Assembly: GCA_013350335.1 (NCBI GenBank) | Contig: CM023542.1 | Span: forward strand, 8,728,025 to 8,792,024 | DNA from: Chimonanthus salicifolius | Lineage: Eukaryota > Streptophyta > Magnoliopsida > Laurales > Calycanthaceae | Direction of reading: 5' to 3' | DNA length: 64,000 nt | In this document: in pieces, positions 1-12,240 of the stretch | How positions within the stretch are numbered: position 1 is the first letter of the stretch | How the letters are laid out: every line of letters begins with the position of its first letter | The notes under the pieces: generated by a model | The model's input: only the letters and a program-made list of their open reading frames with translations | Databases searched by the model: none | What the model was told of the DNA's origin: nothing | Made by a program: the position numbers and the translations under genes

Positions 1-17
1 AAAAGAGCTAAACTGAT

Positions 18-519
18 TCAACCATGCCGCCGGGCCAAACTGCCTGATCTGTGCAGTTGCTGAACTGGCTCTGGCCCTGAGAAGAAGAGCGTTTGAGATC
101 TTATGACCATGTTTGTCATTGATGGTGTTTCATAACCAACGGGCCCACTCTGGCTCAATGAGCCATTCTCTCTGCCGACTGTTGGACTGATCACAATGGT
201 TGAATCCCCTCTCGTCGTGGCACGCTGCCATGAATGTGAGCTCAAACTTGATAGGACATAAGATCGTCCTGATACCTCGTACATCTCCCGGCCTGCCATC
301 CTTTCCCTTATTTCCTTTAGCTCAGCTTCAAGCCAACTGCAAAGGGTGTCCCCTGCCTGAGACGATGCAGAAGCCAACAGCTTTGCCCAATGGTTTGCTA
401 GCACTAATTGTGCATCTTCCAAACTTCCCTTCTCCACCAACACTTGTGCCTCTGCAATGGCTTCTGCCACCAACAGTCGGTTTCTTTGTCGGTCAACCTC
501 TATGCAGGACAGTTTGATC
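18..519 (-). CDS. vWA/RING-type E3 ubiquitin ligase-like protein, C-terminal exon (partial gene)
   Basis: Open frame reading leftward to a TGA at 18-20. The protein contains EVDRQRNRLL, an alpha-helical AEAIAEAQ..EKGSLEDAQ stretch, then a block with SSLSSHSWQRATTRGDST and YETPSM..M..RSQT. These blocks are typical of the C-terminus of plant RING proteins that also carry a von Willebrand A domain (WAV3/EDA40-related family), which ubiquitinate targets in growth and development. The RING and vWA domains are not in this piece. The exon starts at about 519, after the acceptor-like ctaactaccgag; the first base completes a codon begun in the previous exon. In that frame an upstream TAA rules out much extension. 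The upstream intron is interrupted by a solo LTR 12 bases away. The family call is from recognised motifs; whether the gene is still expressed is not known. Confidence 0.75.
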
Positions 520-531
520 CTCGGTAGTTAG

Positions 532-3391
532 TGTAATACCCTAACCCAAATTAGGCGTAGTTTAACTTAATTAATCCTGCTTAGACCGGTTGATCTCGAA
601 GATTACGGTTAGGCCTTTGTGTAAAACACAGGTGTGACCCAATTTGAGTTCTAAAGCTCAGTGATCCAGCTCGTCCAGCTGGAGGGGCAAAATAGTAATT
701 TACCACTTATTGTTATTATTTTATTAATTGTGTTATTATGTGATTATTATTGGATGATATTATTCCCCTTAATCAAGGATCCTATTTCTGATTTTAAAAT
801 AATTTTATTTTCAAAAAATAGTATTTAAAACCGCCCGTCAAAACCCCGAAAGGGAGAAATAAATATTTTTAAATGGTTTTGGAAATAGGATAATTTTTGA
901 AACAAGTGTAGTATGTTAGACTATTTTAGTATGGTCTAGTTTATTCTTTCAAACCCCAAAAATGAGGATTTTAAATCATTTTATTAAGCACAAGTTAAAT
1001 CACGTAAAAAGTTTTAAATTGTGAAATTTATTTAAATCTATGGTTTTTGGTGAGTTTTAAATCTCCAAATTTTTTTATAGTAATTAGAGTTTTTAAAACC
1101 CAACTTATCTTTCAGGTTCAATTAAAATTTTTGAGCTTTTAAAATCAAGTTTTAAGTTAAAAATCTAGTTTTTTTTATCAAAAGACTACTTATTTGCAAA
1201 ACTGAAATTATTGGAGGACTTATCTGCAACCAAACCAACTAAATAGTGGTTTACTGTTTCGGGCGTTGCATGCAGTGGCCATCCTGCCACCTTCGATTGA
1301 TCAATGCTCGCTATAAAATTACCTCTCTACAGCTGATCAAACTCCCAAAATTTCTATCTCCCTCTCAGTCTCAGCTGCTCTGAATTTTCCCAGCCGATCT
1401 CTCCCGTTAGCCTCTGTTTTTCCAAAACTTTTCTTCACTGTAAGGCTTAAGAGGAAGATTTTCAAAAGTTGGATTTTTCAGCCTAGGAACTCAAGTGAAG
1501 GTAACCACTGTGTTCCTCTTTAAATTTTAAGTGGTTTAGAATCAAGAAAAACCAAATTTAGCTAAGTTTTAAGTGTTTAAAACCAGTTTGAAGTTTAAGA
1601 AAAATCATGGGATTTCTTGTGACAGTATGTTTTTGGTATTAAAATCGGATGGTCTGCTAAGTTTTAAAACTCCAAACCACTCCCTATGGAAAGAGGGCTC
1701 ACTGAGGAATCCATCTGACAGTTGGATGTGAAAACCGAATCAACGAAACCCATTGTTTCTGTATTCGTATTTCATGTGTCTTTGCTTGTTACTGTTTACT
1801 GTTGCAGACAGAGGTGGAAGACGACTCTCGGACTGTCCGATAGTCGAGCTTCGGACGGTCCGAGGGTAACACCCTTCAAATGATCCGAAGTTAGCCCTTC
1901 GGACGTTCCGAGCTTCGGCTCGAAGTACCGAAGTGGCCAGGGGCTAGCCACTCAGCCGGACGTTCCAAGCTGTGTTCATTAGGACCGAACCCCTCTCGAA
2001 CGATCCGAGCTTCACTCGGCATGATCCGAGACATACAAACCCACCGAGACTTGTTTTCTCTGTTTTTCGGTTCAGAAGGACCTTCGGACGATCCGAGACC
2101 TATCTTCAGACGATCCAAAGATAGACCCAAGATTCTAAGTCTGTGACTAGTTTAGGTAGTGGTTCGGATGATCCGAAGCCACAATACCTGGTTCCGAGGC
2201 ATGTTCCGAGGAATCTAGTTTTTTAATGTCCAGAAGGCAATATGAGTTTTGAACTGATCACCTTATTATTACTCTATTGTGGATCATTCTAACTTAAAAT
2301 TTTGTTAGAAACCAAATAGGAGACTCAATTCCATTTACCTTGGAAATTTTTGGGAAAACAAGTACGGTTTTGAAATACTATTTGTATGTATGCATTTATA
2401 TGCTATGTATGTTGACTTATGATTGATTGTGCACTTGTTTGCATGTTGAACAGAGACCGCGATACCACACGTTTACTGTGAGGAAATTTAACTTTACAGT
2501 AGTTGTAATCAGGTTTTATTGAGATGGATCTTGAGCAATTAGTGGTTTCAGATTTGATGAACCCATCCATATACTTAGACATGATGCACTGTTGAAAGAA
2601 GTACTTATGATGATTATGAATGTTATGATGTTGATCATATGAGATATGTAATACTGCTTCCACGAGCCCTTAACTATGGAACCAATATAGGCCATGTGTG
2701 TGAGATGGTTTACGTCTACTAGACCATGTGTGTCGACAGTTGCTGACTTGAGGAGTGTCAGTATCAGCCATGTGAGGGCCGGAGATGTACTTGTAGAGAT
2801 GTATTTTGACCGTGTAGGGACTTAATACGATGATCTCAGCGTAGTATGTAGGCATTACGTTGGATGACAGCAGTTATGGAAAGATTGTGGAAATGATGAT
2901 GAAATTATACTTGATGTTGAGAATTTATTATCAAGTATGAGATATATATATATTGCAAATGTTGATTATTTACTAACCTGATGTTTCATTAGATTGCACT
3001 ATTATATTTTCTTTATTGGGCTAATTAGCTCACCCCACTCACCTTTCAAGAGATGAACCCGAGGAGGAGAACCCTCTGCTTGAAGCTTAGGATGAATAAG
3101 CTACGATGTTGCTTTGGGATTCCCACTGAGGGGAATTCGCTTATCTTTGTTTTTTGGTTCTTGAAATCGTTTGCTTATGTAAAGTATCGTGTGTGGTACT
3201 TAGTTTGTTTAAATGTGATGTATTAAACTACCATGTGTCCGTAGTTACTCTGATGTTGAAATAATAAATCGTCGTTGGAATTATATGTTTGTGTTTGTAT
3301 TGTATCTCTTTGGAGTAGACTTATGGTATGTGTTTGAGTCCACATGTTGAGATCATGTGTGACCTTTGGACCTAACGGTTGATTCGGCATA
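532..3391 (+). mobile_element. Solo LTR of a Ty3/gypsy element (Tekay-like)
   Basis: The left end TGTAATACCC is the usual start of Tekay-type LTRs. The same 5-mer GTTAG lies directly before it (527-531) and directly after 3391 (3392-3396); the match extends to 7 bp (TAGTTAG at 525-531 and 3390-3396), so either the end is ...GGCATA with GTTAG duplicated or ...GGCA with TAGTT. There is no gag-pol and no second LTR, so this is best read as a solo LTR left by recombination. It contains no convincing ORF. It lies in the intron just upstream of the minus-strand E3 ligase exon, in opposite orientation to it. The exact right border is inferred from the target duplication. Confidence 0.6.
1825..2205. 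repeat. Array of short CGGAC-GATCCG palindromic motifs inside the solo LTR
   Basis: About ten variants of the near-palindrome TTCGGACGATCCGA (also CGGACGGTCCGA, CGGACGTTCCGA, CGGATGATCCGAA) occur within roughly 380 bases. Spacing is irregular and the intervening sequence is unique, so it is not a simple tandem repeat. Function is unknown. Confidence 0.7.
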
Positions 3392-3396
3392 GTTAG

Positions 3397-4161
3397 AATT
3401 CTCCTCATTACTGCAAATGGTGTTTTTCTCTTAACTATGGTCACTCTCTGAGCCCATTTGGTATAGTAGCAGTATAAGAGTACATCAACAGTGAACCTTT
3501 TTTTTGAATGGTAACTTTATTAACTACACCTACAGTGAACTCTTCTAGGCAGAAAACAGGCCAGTCATTGATCAACTAAAGATTTGCTCTTTGTTAAATG
3601 AGACAAGGTGCTAAAAAGGCACAGAGAAGGTAGAATTGTGCTAATAACAATTTAGATAAACAGGAGACGCATGCAACAAACATTATGAAATTCAAATGCT
3701 AATGATATCAATAAATAAACCACACTTTATGCATATATACTATTACCCAGGATCTTATGAGCGACGTTGCCCATTGGATAAAGACATTTTGGAGCCCACC
3801 TTGGCCCCACTCACACCCTAACCTACGCCATGAATTCTATCCTTATCCAATTTGAACTCTCTCTCTCTCTCACTCTCTCTCTATATCACAATCCAATAGA
3901 TCTTTCCAACCCACCCAACCCCATGATCATAATTAGGCTTCACATGGAGCTTTCACCATAACAACACTTTATGCGGGGTATGACTGATCAAATTCCTTCC
4001 CCCCCCCTCAACCCAACAATCACACAAACACTGAATAGAAATAAATTTGATATCCATTGCATATAGAAGTAACTTTAACTGGCACTTAAGTGTACATAAA
4101 CATCATATGCTCCAAATTCCACATTAAAGAGTCGCACTTCAAGTAATTAGGTGAACAAAAC
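3397..4161. other. Non-coding stretch, probable intron
   Basis: No supported coding exon. Holds a CT-rich run at about 3859-3885. If the minus-strand exons at 4162-4256 and 18-519 belong together, this is part of the intron between them. Confidence 0.4.
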
Positions 4162-4256
4162 CTGTTCCCAAAGCAAGAATGTTGAGCAGAAATGCTGATG
4201 TTGACGGTTCTTATATTATGCTGAGATTTGGCTCCCTCAGGAAGAAACAAATAGCC
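4162..4256 (-). CDS. Candidate internal exon of a minus-strand gene
   Basis: A 95 bp open segment flanked on the minus strand by a good acceptor (ctcactgtgcag) and a donor (ACAG|gttttg). It encodes about 31 residues beginning GYLFLPEGAKSQHN and ends with two bases of a codon. Those two bases (AG) would be completed by the G that opens the E3 ligase exon at 519. The segment starts in phase 0, matching the end of the candidate exon at 6588-6649. I do not recognise the protein segment. The support is splice sites and phase only; chance agreement is possible. Confidence 0.45.
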
Positions 4257-4622
4257 CTGCACAGTGAGAACCTATCTGAAAGCTTGTTGGAAGCAGTATA
4301 AATATCACAGGAAGAGACAGAGAGAGACTAGATACATCTGTGAAGGACTGTGAATTGCTATTGCAGCACATGCACTACGGAATGATGGCTGTCAATACCA
4401 TGTCTGCATGCAAGTGTACAAGCACACAGAGAGGAGTCATTCTGGCATGAGAATTGAGTCCTATGAATGTTTAGTGGCATATGAGCATTCCTCTAGATTC
4501 ACTACTACTGGAGACAGGGTGTCCATGATACATTGGTGTATAGTTCAGCGACATGTATGATTTGACAAATACCAACAACTTCCACATTAGATATAAGCTC
4601 TTATAGATAGCAATATCTAACC

Positions 4623-4832
4623 TGACCCACCGACATGGCCCGAAAAATCTGGGTTCTAGGTCATGCATATATAGAAAACAAAAAATTTAAATTGACCCAC
4701 CAACATGGCCCGAAAAATCTGGGTACTAGGTCATGCATATATAGAAAACAAAAAATTTAAATTGACCCACCAACGTGGCCCGAAAAATCTGGGTTCTAGG
4801 TCATGCATATATAGAAAATAAAAAATTTAAAT
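4623..4832 (+). repeat. Three tandem copies of a 70 bp unit
   Basis: Units start at 4623, 4693 and 4763 with tgacccacc, share cgaaaaatctggg and tcatgcatatatag, and differ at only a few bases. A fourth start at 4833 diverges into the CCCGACC-rich repeat that follows. Confidence 0.9.
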
Positions 4833-5215
4833 TGGCCCAACCCGACCTGCCCCAGACAAATCCAAGTTCGGTTGGGCAGAGGGTCTTGGACCCGAACCCA
4901 ACCCGACCTAAATTCAAAAACACAATTTATGCACATTATTTTTTTTATTACATATTGGTTTTAACCCATGTACCCCGACCCCAAGTTTAAATTTTTTAGC
5001 CCATTGCGTCCATTTTCCATAGCCTAATGGTTTCCAAATGAAAGAGAAGCCCTCTTATCCTTCATTTTTATTAAAAATATTTTTCATACATTTTTAATTT
5101 TTTTTAAAATTTGAATCAATATAGGTTGGTTTAAATAAAATGAAATTTGGGTCAGGCCAGCCAACTCAACCCGAACCCAACCCAACCTATTGCCACCTTG
5201 TATACACTAGTTTCA
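4833..5215. mobile_element. CCCGACCC-rich MITE-like repeat, borders uncertain
   Basis: Both ends are rich in cccaacccgacc and gaacccaaccc, around an AT-rich centre. It resembles the CCCGACC-rich hAT-type MITEs elsewhere in the window, but I could not find matching terminal inverted repeats or a target duplication here, and it may belong to a different family. Confidence 0.4.
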
Positions 5216-5610
5216 CTCATGCTTACCAAGGAATTTTCTTAGAAAAGAACCCGACTTTCATCAATCCAAACCAATGATGAAGTAACCCCACCATGATTCC
5301 TTGTAGCCCAGAATAACGCTTCAACTGGGTAATATTAACCACTAGATCATTCATAAATCTACTCATCCCAATCAGAGTGAATTCAGATGCATACAAATTC
5401 ATGTGTCCGGGTGGATGGTATTATTGAACAGCTTGAATTTGCAGGAGGCAAAGTCCCACAGGAGGATTTTGGTTGGAAGAACCAAATTGTCTCAATTTTG
5501 GTGAAAGGGTGTGACATCTAATACTCAGATAATTAAACACTCCAACTGGCACGCGGACACACATGCATGCGTGCACAGATACATGAGTGCAGCCACATAT
5601 ATGTGTGTAG

Positions 5611-6390
5611 TGTTATCGTTACGCCCGGAAACAAGAAAAATCGAATGGAAATAAACACATAGCACAACACAATATTTTAACGTGGTTCGGCCCACCTGGC
5701 CTACATCCACGGAACGACAGAATATTCACTATATGAGAAAGAATATACATGTACAATAATGATGACTCCCTTGAGTCATGAACCCAAACTCGAAGTCCCG
5801 AGCCCCTTGTACACCCATGTATAAGACACATCGACATCACCTCTCAGTTGATGTGAATCTCTCTCATACCCAGAATAGTAAACCCAACTTCTGTGTCTCT
5901 CTCTCTACGCTTTCTGCGTCCTACGAGCAACTCCCGATATGCTTCTCAAACGCGACCGTCTCCGATGATTGTGTGTCCTACACACACAGATCTCCACCTC
6001 TGCTCTGGCAAATGGGCTTCGTCTCTCTAGCCGCACTCCTGCTGGCTGCCACTCACAGATCTGTGAACTCAGATCTGCAGCGGTATTGCACTGTTGCTTC
6101 TGCCCCTTTCCGGCCGTCGAGCTGTCCTCCAGACAGTATCAGATCTGCCATCAATGGTGTGATCCTCCACACCCCTCCTGCATGCGGCCATGACAGGCCC
6201 TCATCACATGCAGCACTTGGCCAAGATCTACATCTTGCCGTTGATGTGTAGCCCACTCCCACACATAGATTGTGTTGTTGTAATCACCCCGGCCTCTCTA
6301 CTTATATGGCTGCATGATTATATAGAGTAATCAGCCAAAGCCCCTTTGGGTTATTGCCGTGAGTCCTCCTTGAATAGCAATTCCTATTTT
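5611..6390 (+). mobile_element. Solo or remnant Ty1-copia-type LTR
   Basis: It begins TGTTATCGTTACGCCCGG and carries aacgtggttcggc and gcctacatccacgg, wording typical of plant copia LTRs, and near its right end tatatagag and a short run leading to aatagcaattccta. An ORF of 157 codons crosses it (5778-6251) but has no known domain and is probably fortuitous. The right border is approximate and no target duplication was found. It lies between candidate exons of the minus-strand gene. Confidence 0.5.
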
Positions 6391-6587
6391 TTTTTTTTGG
6401 CACTTTCTACAATTAAGCATTAGAGTCCATGTTGGACTCTTAAGCCACGTCACTTGCTTTAGCCTAGCAGTTCCCAAATTAACAACTTCCTATTGAAAAC
6501 TGAGCCACACGTCAACAATATGTGTAGATCTCTGTATATATGATGTAAAGTTAATAAGAAAGAAAAAGAAAGCAGTGAAAATGTTAC

Positions 6588-6649
6588 CTTCTCAACAGTG
6601 TATAAGTAGGTTGGTTCAAATGCTTTGCATCTCTTCTCAAGCCATTGTA
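6588..6649 (-). CDS. Candidate internal exon of a minus-strand gene
   Basis: A 62 bp segment between acceptor ctccgttacag and donor GAGAAG|gtaaca on the minus strand. It opens with two bases finishing a codon and then 20 sense codons (QWLEKRCKAF...YTVEK). The entering phase matches the exit phase of 8527-8598, and its exit phase 0 matches 4162-4256. I do not recognise the protein. Exon status rests on splice sites, open frame and phase. Confidence 0.45.
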
Positions 6650-6886
6650 CTGTAACGGAGAACGCAACTTAGAGAAGAAATACAGCCAAAGAAGAATAAA
6701 CAGCAGCCTTCATGGAACAATAAATAATTTACACAAGAGGCATATTGATCTGTTCCTGTCATGTCCAAGATAGTTGCTTAAAGCATTTAAACATGAATTG
6801 CAGCACGAAAAGAAGTAAACTGACAGGGATCATTTCCAATGTTACGTGTAAACCAGATTCAGCAATGCAACGTCACCTGAAATATA

Positions 6887-7024
<138 letters not shown>

Positions 7025-7027
7025 CAT

Positions 7028-8377
7028 TTCACCCCTACAACACCGCGGAACCACAACAATCACCTAGGTGGTAATTCATTCAACGGTATTCTCACTGATG
7101 GTTTTTGAAAATTGTACTGTTGGATATTAAAAAAAAAAAAAAATCACATGTGCAATTGTCTCTCCCTCTCCATCTCCCCATCACCCTAGCATATCGGCTA
7201 TTTCAGTAACCATGTAATTTTTAGTTAAAATATTTTTTTATAAGAATTTCTAAATGGACCAAAATATTGGTTGAAAATAGAAATGAATTGAATTTTTCAA
7301 ATATTTAACAGAAATATCAATCTCTTAATGTAATTTTAAACATTTTAAAAACTCAAAAGTATCAGCTTTTCAGATTATATAATATCAATTTAATACAATA
7401 ATTTCAACATTTTCAAAAAATCTAAAAAGTAAATATTTTACTTGAGTATAGATTTTTATTTCAAAATAAAAAACTAAAATTTGAGAGAAAATTAGTTTAA
7501 CTTAGAAATCATCGTGAACCAATAATTTCAAAAAGAAAGGCTTTTAGGTATTAGGAAAAAAAATGAAAACCTAAAATCTAATTTTTTAGATTAAAAAAAA
7601 ACCAGAATCTTATAATTTAGGGTTAAAAAACCCAACATCTGATTTTAGTTAGGTTTTAAAAAACGAAAACCCAAAATATGACTTTTTTAGATTTTAAAGA
7701 GGAAGATCCAGAATCTTATTTTTTTTAGTTTTTAGACCCAAAATCTGATTTTCTATGTTTAAAAGATGAACAAAATATATTTTTTAGGTTTTATAAAACT
7801 AAAACGTTCAAACATGAAAATGCAAAATCCAATTTTTCAGGTTTTAAAAAGCAAAAAAATTCTGATGTATCAGGTTTTAAAAAGCAAAAACCCAAAATCT
7901 GTTTTTTAAGTTTTAAAAAATAAAAACCCAAAATCTCTGCATAACTCCTTGATTTTTTAAGTTTTAAAAATGAAAATAAAAAAATCTAAGTTCATGAATT
8001 TTCGAATTTAAAAATATGTAAAAACAAAAAATCGGTTTTAAAAAGAAGCAAAATGACTACAAAGACTTGATAAAAAAAAAACTCAAGAAACCGAATTTGG
8101 AGCCATCCATATGGTGAGATTCCAATGCAAAATCGGTGTGTTGTACGTCTTCGAACTTCAGCGAGGGAGAGAGAAAAGGGGGACGAGGGAAGGGACCAAC
8201 ATCAGCCTACTCGGAGTTGGTACCTTTGTTTTGTTTTTTTTGTTCTCTCTCCCTCTCCATGAAAGTGGTTTCAAGAAACCACCACATAAATGGAATCTAT
8301 CCGTTCTTTTAATTGAACGGCTGCAGCTGGCCCATGTAGAGTTTCGAGGTTCCACGACATCGCAAGGTGAAACAAAT
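7028..8377. mobile_element. Possible non-autonomous DNA transposon
   Basis: The left end tttcacccctacaacacc..ggaacc and the right end ggttccacgacatcgcaaggtgaaa are imperfect inverted copies of each other. Between them is AT-rich sequence with no transposase. No convincing target duplication was found, so this call is tentative. Confidence 0.3.
7530..8060. repeat. Degenerate minisatellite, period about 35-40 bp
   Basis: The phrase ggttttaaaaa..aaaacccaaaatctgatttttt recurs about a dozen times with many substitutions and indels. There is no coding potential. Confidence 0.6.
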
Positions 8378-8526
8378 TTTATATATATAAACTCTCTCAC
8401 ACACAATTTTGATACATTTTGAGAGATTCGATTCAACACAGAAAATTCTTTAGCCATTCTCAAAAATTGCTAATATATATTATATTATATTTGACAAACA
8501 TAACAAAGAGGAACAATAGCCATTAC

Positions 8527-8598
8527 CTATATATGAGTCAAGCCTTTCGAAGTGAAGAATATGTGACCACCTTTGTCTAGCCAGAATCACATCCCATC
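8527..8598 (-). CDS. Candidate internal exon of a minus-strand gene
   Basis: A 72 bp segment between acceptor gaatactgtag and donor ATATAG|gtaatgg on the minus strand, open in one frame (WDVILARQRWSHIL..., 23 full codons plus partial codons at both ends). Its exit phase fits 6588-6649. It lies 325 bases from the copia insertion at 8923, so the next exon upstream would be beyond the 30 kb nest. I do not recognise the protein. Confidence 0.45.
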
Positions 8599-8922
8599 CT
8601 ACAGTATTCTATAGTTCAAATTTCAGTTATAGGAAGGAAGCTTGTATTTTATTCTGATATATATTCAATATGCATAGAAACCAAGTGAACTCATTTTATA
8701 TGATCAATTTGTGTCCATTCCAGTCCGTTCCAATTGCAAGTTTCAAACAAACTGATAATATATGCAGAATGCCTAGATTTCAAAAATCAATGCATGTTTT
8801 AAAACAAAAAGACAGCATATGCAGCATGCCAGGACATGCAATATCAATACACATATTAGGGAGTACACAAAACACTGACAGTTTATACTCTGAAACTTCA
8901 AAGTTATGTATTACAAGGATAT

Positions 8923-9152
8923 TATTATAATGAAAATAGGAAAAAGAAACAAAGAGATGGAGGAAAAGAGAGAATTCTCTGTATATTGTATCGCATGTTT
9001 ACTAACAAAGGAGGATACATGAATATAAAGAGTATAGGAATCCAATCGAGGTGAGTAAAAAGGAATGAAAAATTAGTTACAATCATTTATAATCAATGAT
9101 ATCTAAAAGTCAATCCACAAGTGTAAAATGTGATACACCATATCCTACAACA
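8923..9152 (-). repeat. Copia 3' LTR
   Basis: About 230 bp, an imperfect copy of 38983-39219. It adjoins the polypurine tract and the RNase H relic. Confidence 0.8.
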
Positions 9153-9158
9153 CTCCCC

Positions 9159-10154
9159 TCAAGTTGGTGTAAAGATATCAATCAAGCCTAACTTGTTGAA
9201 AACATCATCAAGTTGAAAGTGAGAGATAGCTTTCATTATCATGTCTGCTAATTCATCATTGGACTTCAAATATAGAGTGACAATATTCCTAGAGGATACA
9301 TGATGTCGAAGAAAATGACAATCAATCTCTATATGTTTTGTATGCTCATGGAAAAATGGATTCGAAGCAATATTACAGTTGATTGTCACAGAACATGATA
9401 AGTGCCTCTGAGCAAGGAAAGCCAAATTCATCAAAAAACTGTTTGAATCACAGTAATTAATATGTTGCGTTGGCCATGGCCTTATATTCTGCCTCTACAC
9501 TGGAACAAGCAACAACAATTTGTTTCTTACTTCGCAAAGAAACTAAATGAAATCCTAAACGAATACAATAACCTGAGGTAGATCGTCAATCACTAGGAGA
9601 ACTAAGCCAATCAGCATCATAGTACCCACGAATATTAAACGTAGACTGATTCCTATAAAAAAAGTCCACAACCAGGGTGGGCCTTTAGATAAAGTAAAAT
9701 GAAGGCAGCATAAAAGTGCGCATCCATAGGAGCATTGCATAAATTGAGTAACCACAGACAACATAGGCCAAGTCAAGCCGGATGATGGTAAGATAATGAG
9801 ATTGCCTACCAAGTGTCGATAAAAACGAGAATCAGGAAGATGAGTCCCATCAGATGCAAAAAAAAATTGAATTAACATCAAGCGGTGTCTCTGCAGGTTT
9901 GCATCCAGAATATCCAGCATCATGAAAAAGTCTAAAGCATATTTCCGATGGGAAAGAACAACTCTTTCGATAATCGAGCAACTTTAATTCCCAAGAAATA
10001 ACGAAGTAAGCCAAGGTCTTAATATCAAAAGACTGTTACAGACAGGCTTTAAAAGCACTGATAGATGACTCATTATTCCATATTAAGACTATATCGTCCA
10101 CATAAACCACAAGAAGTATAACAACATAATTAGCATGATACACAAAAACAGAAT
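9159..10154 (-). pseudogene. Copia pol 3' part: reverse transcriptase end and RNase H (degenerate)
   Basis: Minus-strand fragments at 9555-9923 (LDAN...DGTHLPDSRFYRHLVGNL, the copia RT region that precedes RNase H) and 9159-9434 (NPFFHEHTKHIEIDCHF and the ADMIMKA motif of the RNase H end). Stops and frameshifts separate them. The frame is cut at 10154 by the Tekay insertion and resumes at 35358. Confidence 0.8.
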
Positions 10155-10845
10155 TGTCACAACCCGATCCCATACGTGGGCCAGGGACGCGACAATTTTT
10201 TTTTTTAAACCTTAACCCTATGAGTCACTAACTCCTTAATATACTACCCATGTGAGTCTAATAACTACATGAAATATCCGTGTCTTAAACATTCCTAAAC
10301 ATATTCAGCAAGATAAACCGAATAATTTTCACTCAATCACATGGAAGCAGTATATTGAGCACACCAACACACAAATATATTACATAAAACACCAAACTTA
10401 TATAGACATAGGTTTTTATGCCATAAGAGGCATATTTATTATCAAAATACATATAAAAGTTCATAGATTCATTTTGTTTCCTTGAGCAGGAAACTACGGG
10501 AAACATCCGAGTTTGATTTTCAGCGAGGTACCATAGGTTCCTCCATTCCTCCCTCTAGTTCATATCCTGCAATGTAAGGGACATGAGCAATAGCCCAGTG
10601 GGGAGAGCTCGCCATAAAAATCAACACACAATATTCGTGAAGTTAATAACAATGCAGGTTCCATGAATGAAATGCAGTCAATGCACTTGACTCATATTTA
10701 CCATAACGTCCAACATAAAACCATAAATAATGCATGTTTCATGAATGCAATGCGGGTAATCCACTTAACCCATTTTCACCCTAGGATTACTTTCTAAGGT
10801 CTTTTATAAATTTCTTACCGGGGTCAGCCCCCATTCAGCAACTTG

Positions 10846-11085
10846 CAAGTGCACACGGTCTCTGCGACTCGGTCTACAAGCCCATCCAACATCAGCGGTT
10901 GATGGCGGTCGACCATGGCTTACTAACACGTTCAACCCAACGGTTCGCAAATGGTGTTCATCCTAACATCAAAAGGTCTCCACGACCCGGTCTACTAGCC
11001 CATCCAACACCAGCGGTTGATGGCGGTCGACCTCAGCTTACTAACACGTCCAACTCAACGGTTCGCAAACGATGTTCGGCTAATC
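10846..11085. repeat. Two tandem copies of a ~120 bp unit in the Tekay LTR
   Basis: Both units carry tctacnagcccatccaacancagcg followed by ggttgatggcggtcgacc and aacggttcgcaaa. The equivalent pair in the 5' LTR is at about 20256-20465. Confidence 0.85.
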
Positions 11086-11850
11086 TCAGCAATTATAGCC
11101 CAACGGCCAATATTTTCAAATTTATTATCTTTCATAGATTTAACTTATAAACATAATTCTCACATGCAAATGTCAAATGCATGATAATGCATGATTTCCA
11201 TTACCCTCCTTACACAGGGACTTATTCTGAGAGAATCACCAAATTCCAACCTTACCCTTCTGTGTATCCACTACCAATACAAAAAATTCAATAAAATAAT
11301 CAATGTCACACAAACATATAAAATTGGATTTAATAACACGAATGCCTTCATCCTAGTTTTTACCCGACAATTCTCAAACACTCCTATGGGTCCACACTGC
11401 GTTAGAGGCTACAAGTCCTCAGCTCCCTGACACCAATTTACGCCTACGTTATACATAGTTAGAACATTTACATCCCTTACATGTAGGCGGTGTCAGGTCT
11501 CTCATTCTAGACGTATATAGCCTTTTCCATCTTTAAGTGACCATGGGTCCCATTTCAGTATGGTGTTAGTGGGTTCAAATACTATATAACACAATACCAA
11601 TTCAGTTCGAGTCTCCTCACCTCTATCCGCAGAGATTATCACACAAATCTGTAAAAATAAAATAATAATATAAATTTCGAGTCGATAAAGTATTTACGAA
11701 CTACTTCCCATCCCCCGTGCATTTTCGAAAAAGCATGATAAATGTAGTGAGTCCCTTTAATTCTTTCTAATCCATTAAGTCAACAGTTAGTTGTCAGTCA
11801 ACCAAAACATCACATCAAAATAAAATATAAAGTAATCAGTGCCCAAATCC

Positions 11851-12240
11851 TTTTACCACCGGGCGACTAAGGTCATCTCAGATGGCTACCGAGCGGCGTT
11901 TCCGTTGCACTACAGGTGGAGATTTTCGACCCAGAGAATACAATGCAAGTAATATAAAAAGTACTCAGTGCCCCACTTCAAGACCATTGAGTGACTAAAC
12001 GCCCCCTCAGATGGTATCACCGAGCGACTTAAGCGTCACTACTGATGAACCACCGGGTGACTAAGCATCATCTCAAATGGTATCGCCGAGCGACTAAGCG
12101 CCACTACTGATGAACCACCGGGTGACTAAGCGTCACCTCAAATGGTATCACCGAGCGACTAAGCGCCACTACTGATGAACAACCGGGTGACTAAGCGTCA
12201 CCTCAAATGATATCACCGAGCGACTAGCGCCACTACAGAC
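11851..12240. repeat. Tandem array of ~63 bp units in the Tekay LTR
   Basis: Four to five units of the type accgggtgactaagcgtcac / accgagcgactaagcgccac, separated by ctactgatga. The same array with small changes is in the other LTR copy at about 33318-33725, so it predates insertion. Confidence 0.88.

Noticed and set aside
5778..6262. Overlapping ORFs of 157, 74 and 69 codons
   Set aside because: They lie inside a copia-type LTR, on both strands, with no domain and no homologous look.
8111..8463. Opposed ORFs of about 100 codons
   Set aside because: They mirror each other across the same low-complexity sequence and lack any family motif.
10846..12240. CRISPR-like array
   Set aside because: Units are imperfect and adjoining with no equal spacers, lie in an LTR, and the genome is eukaryotic.
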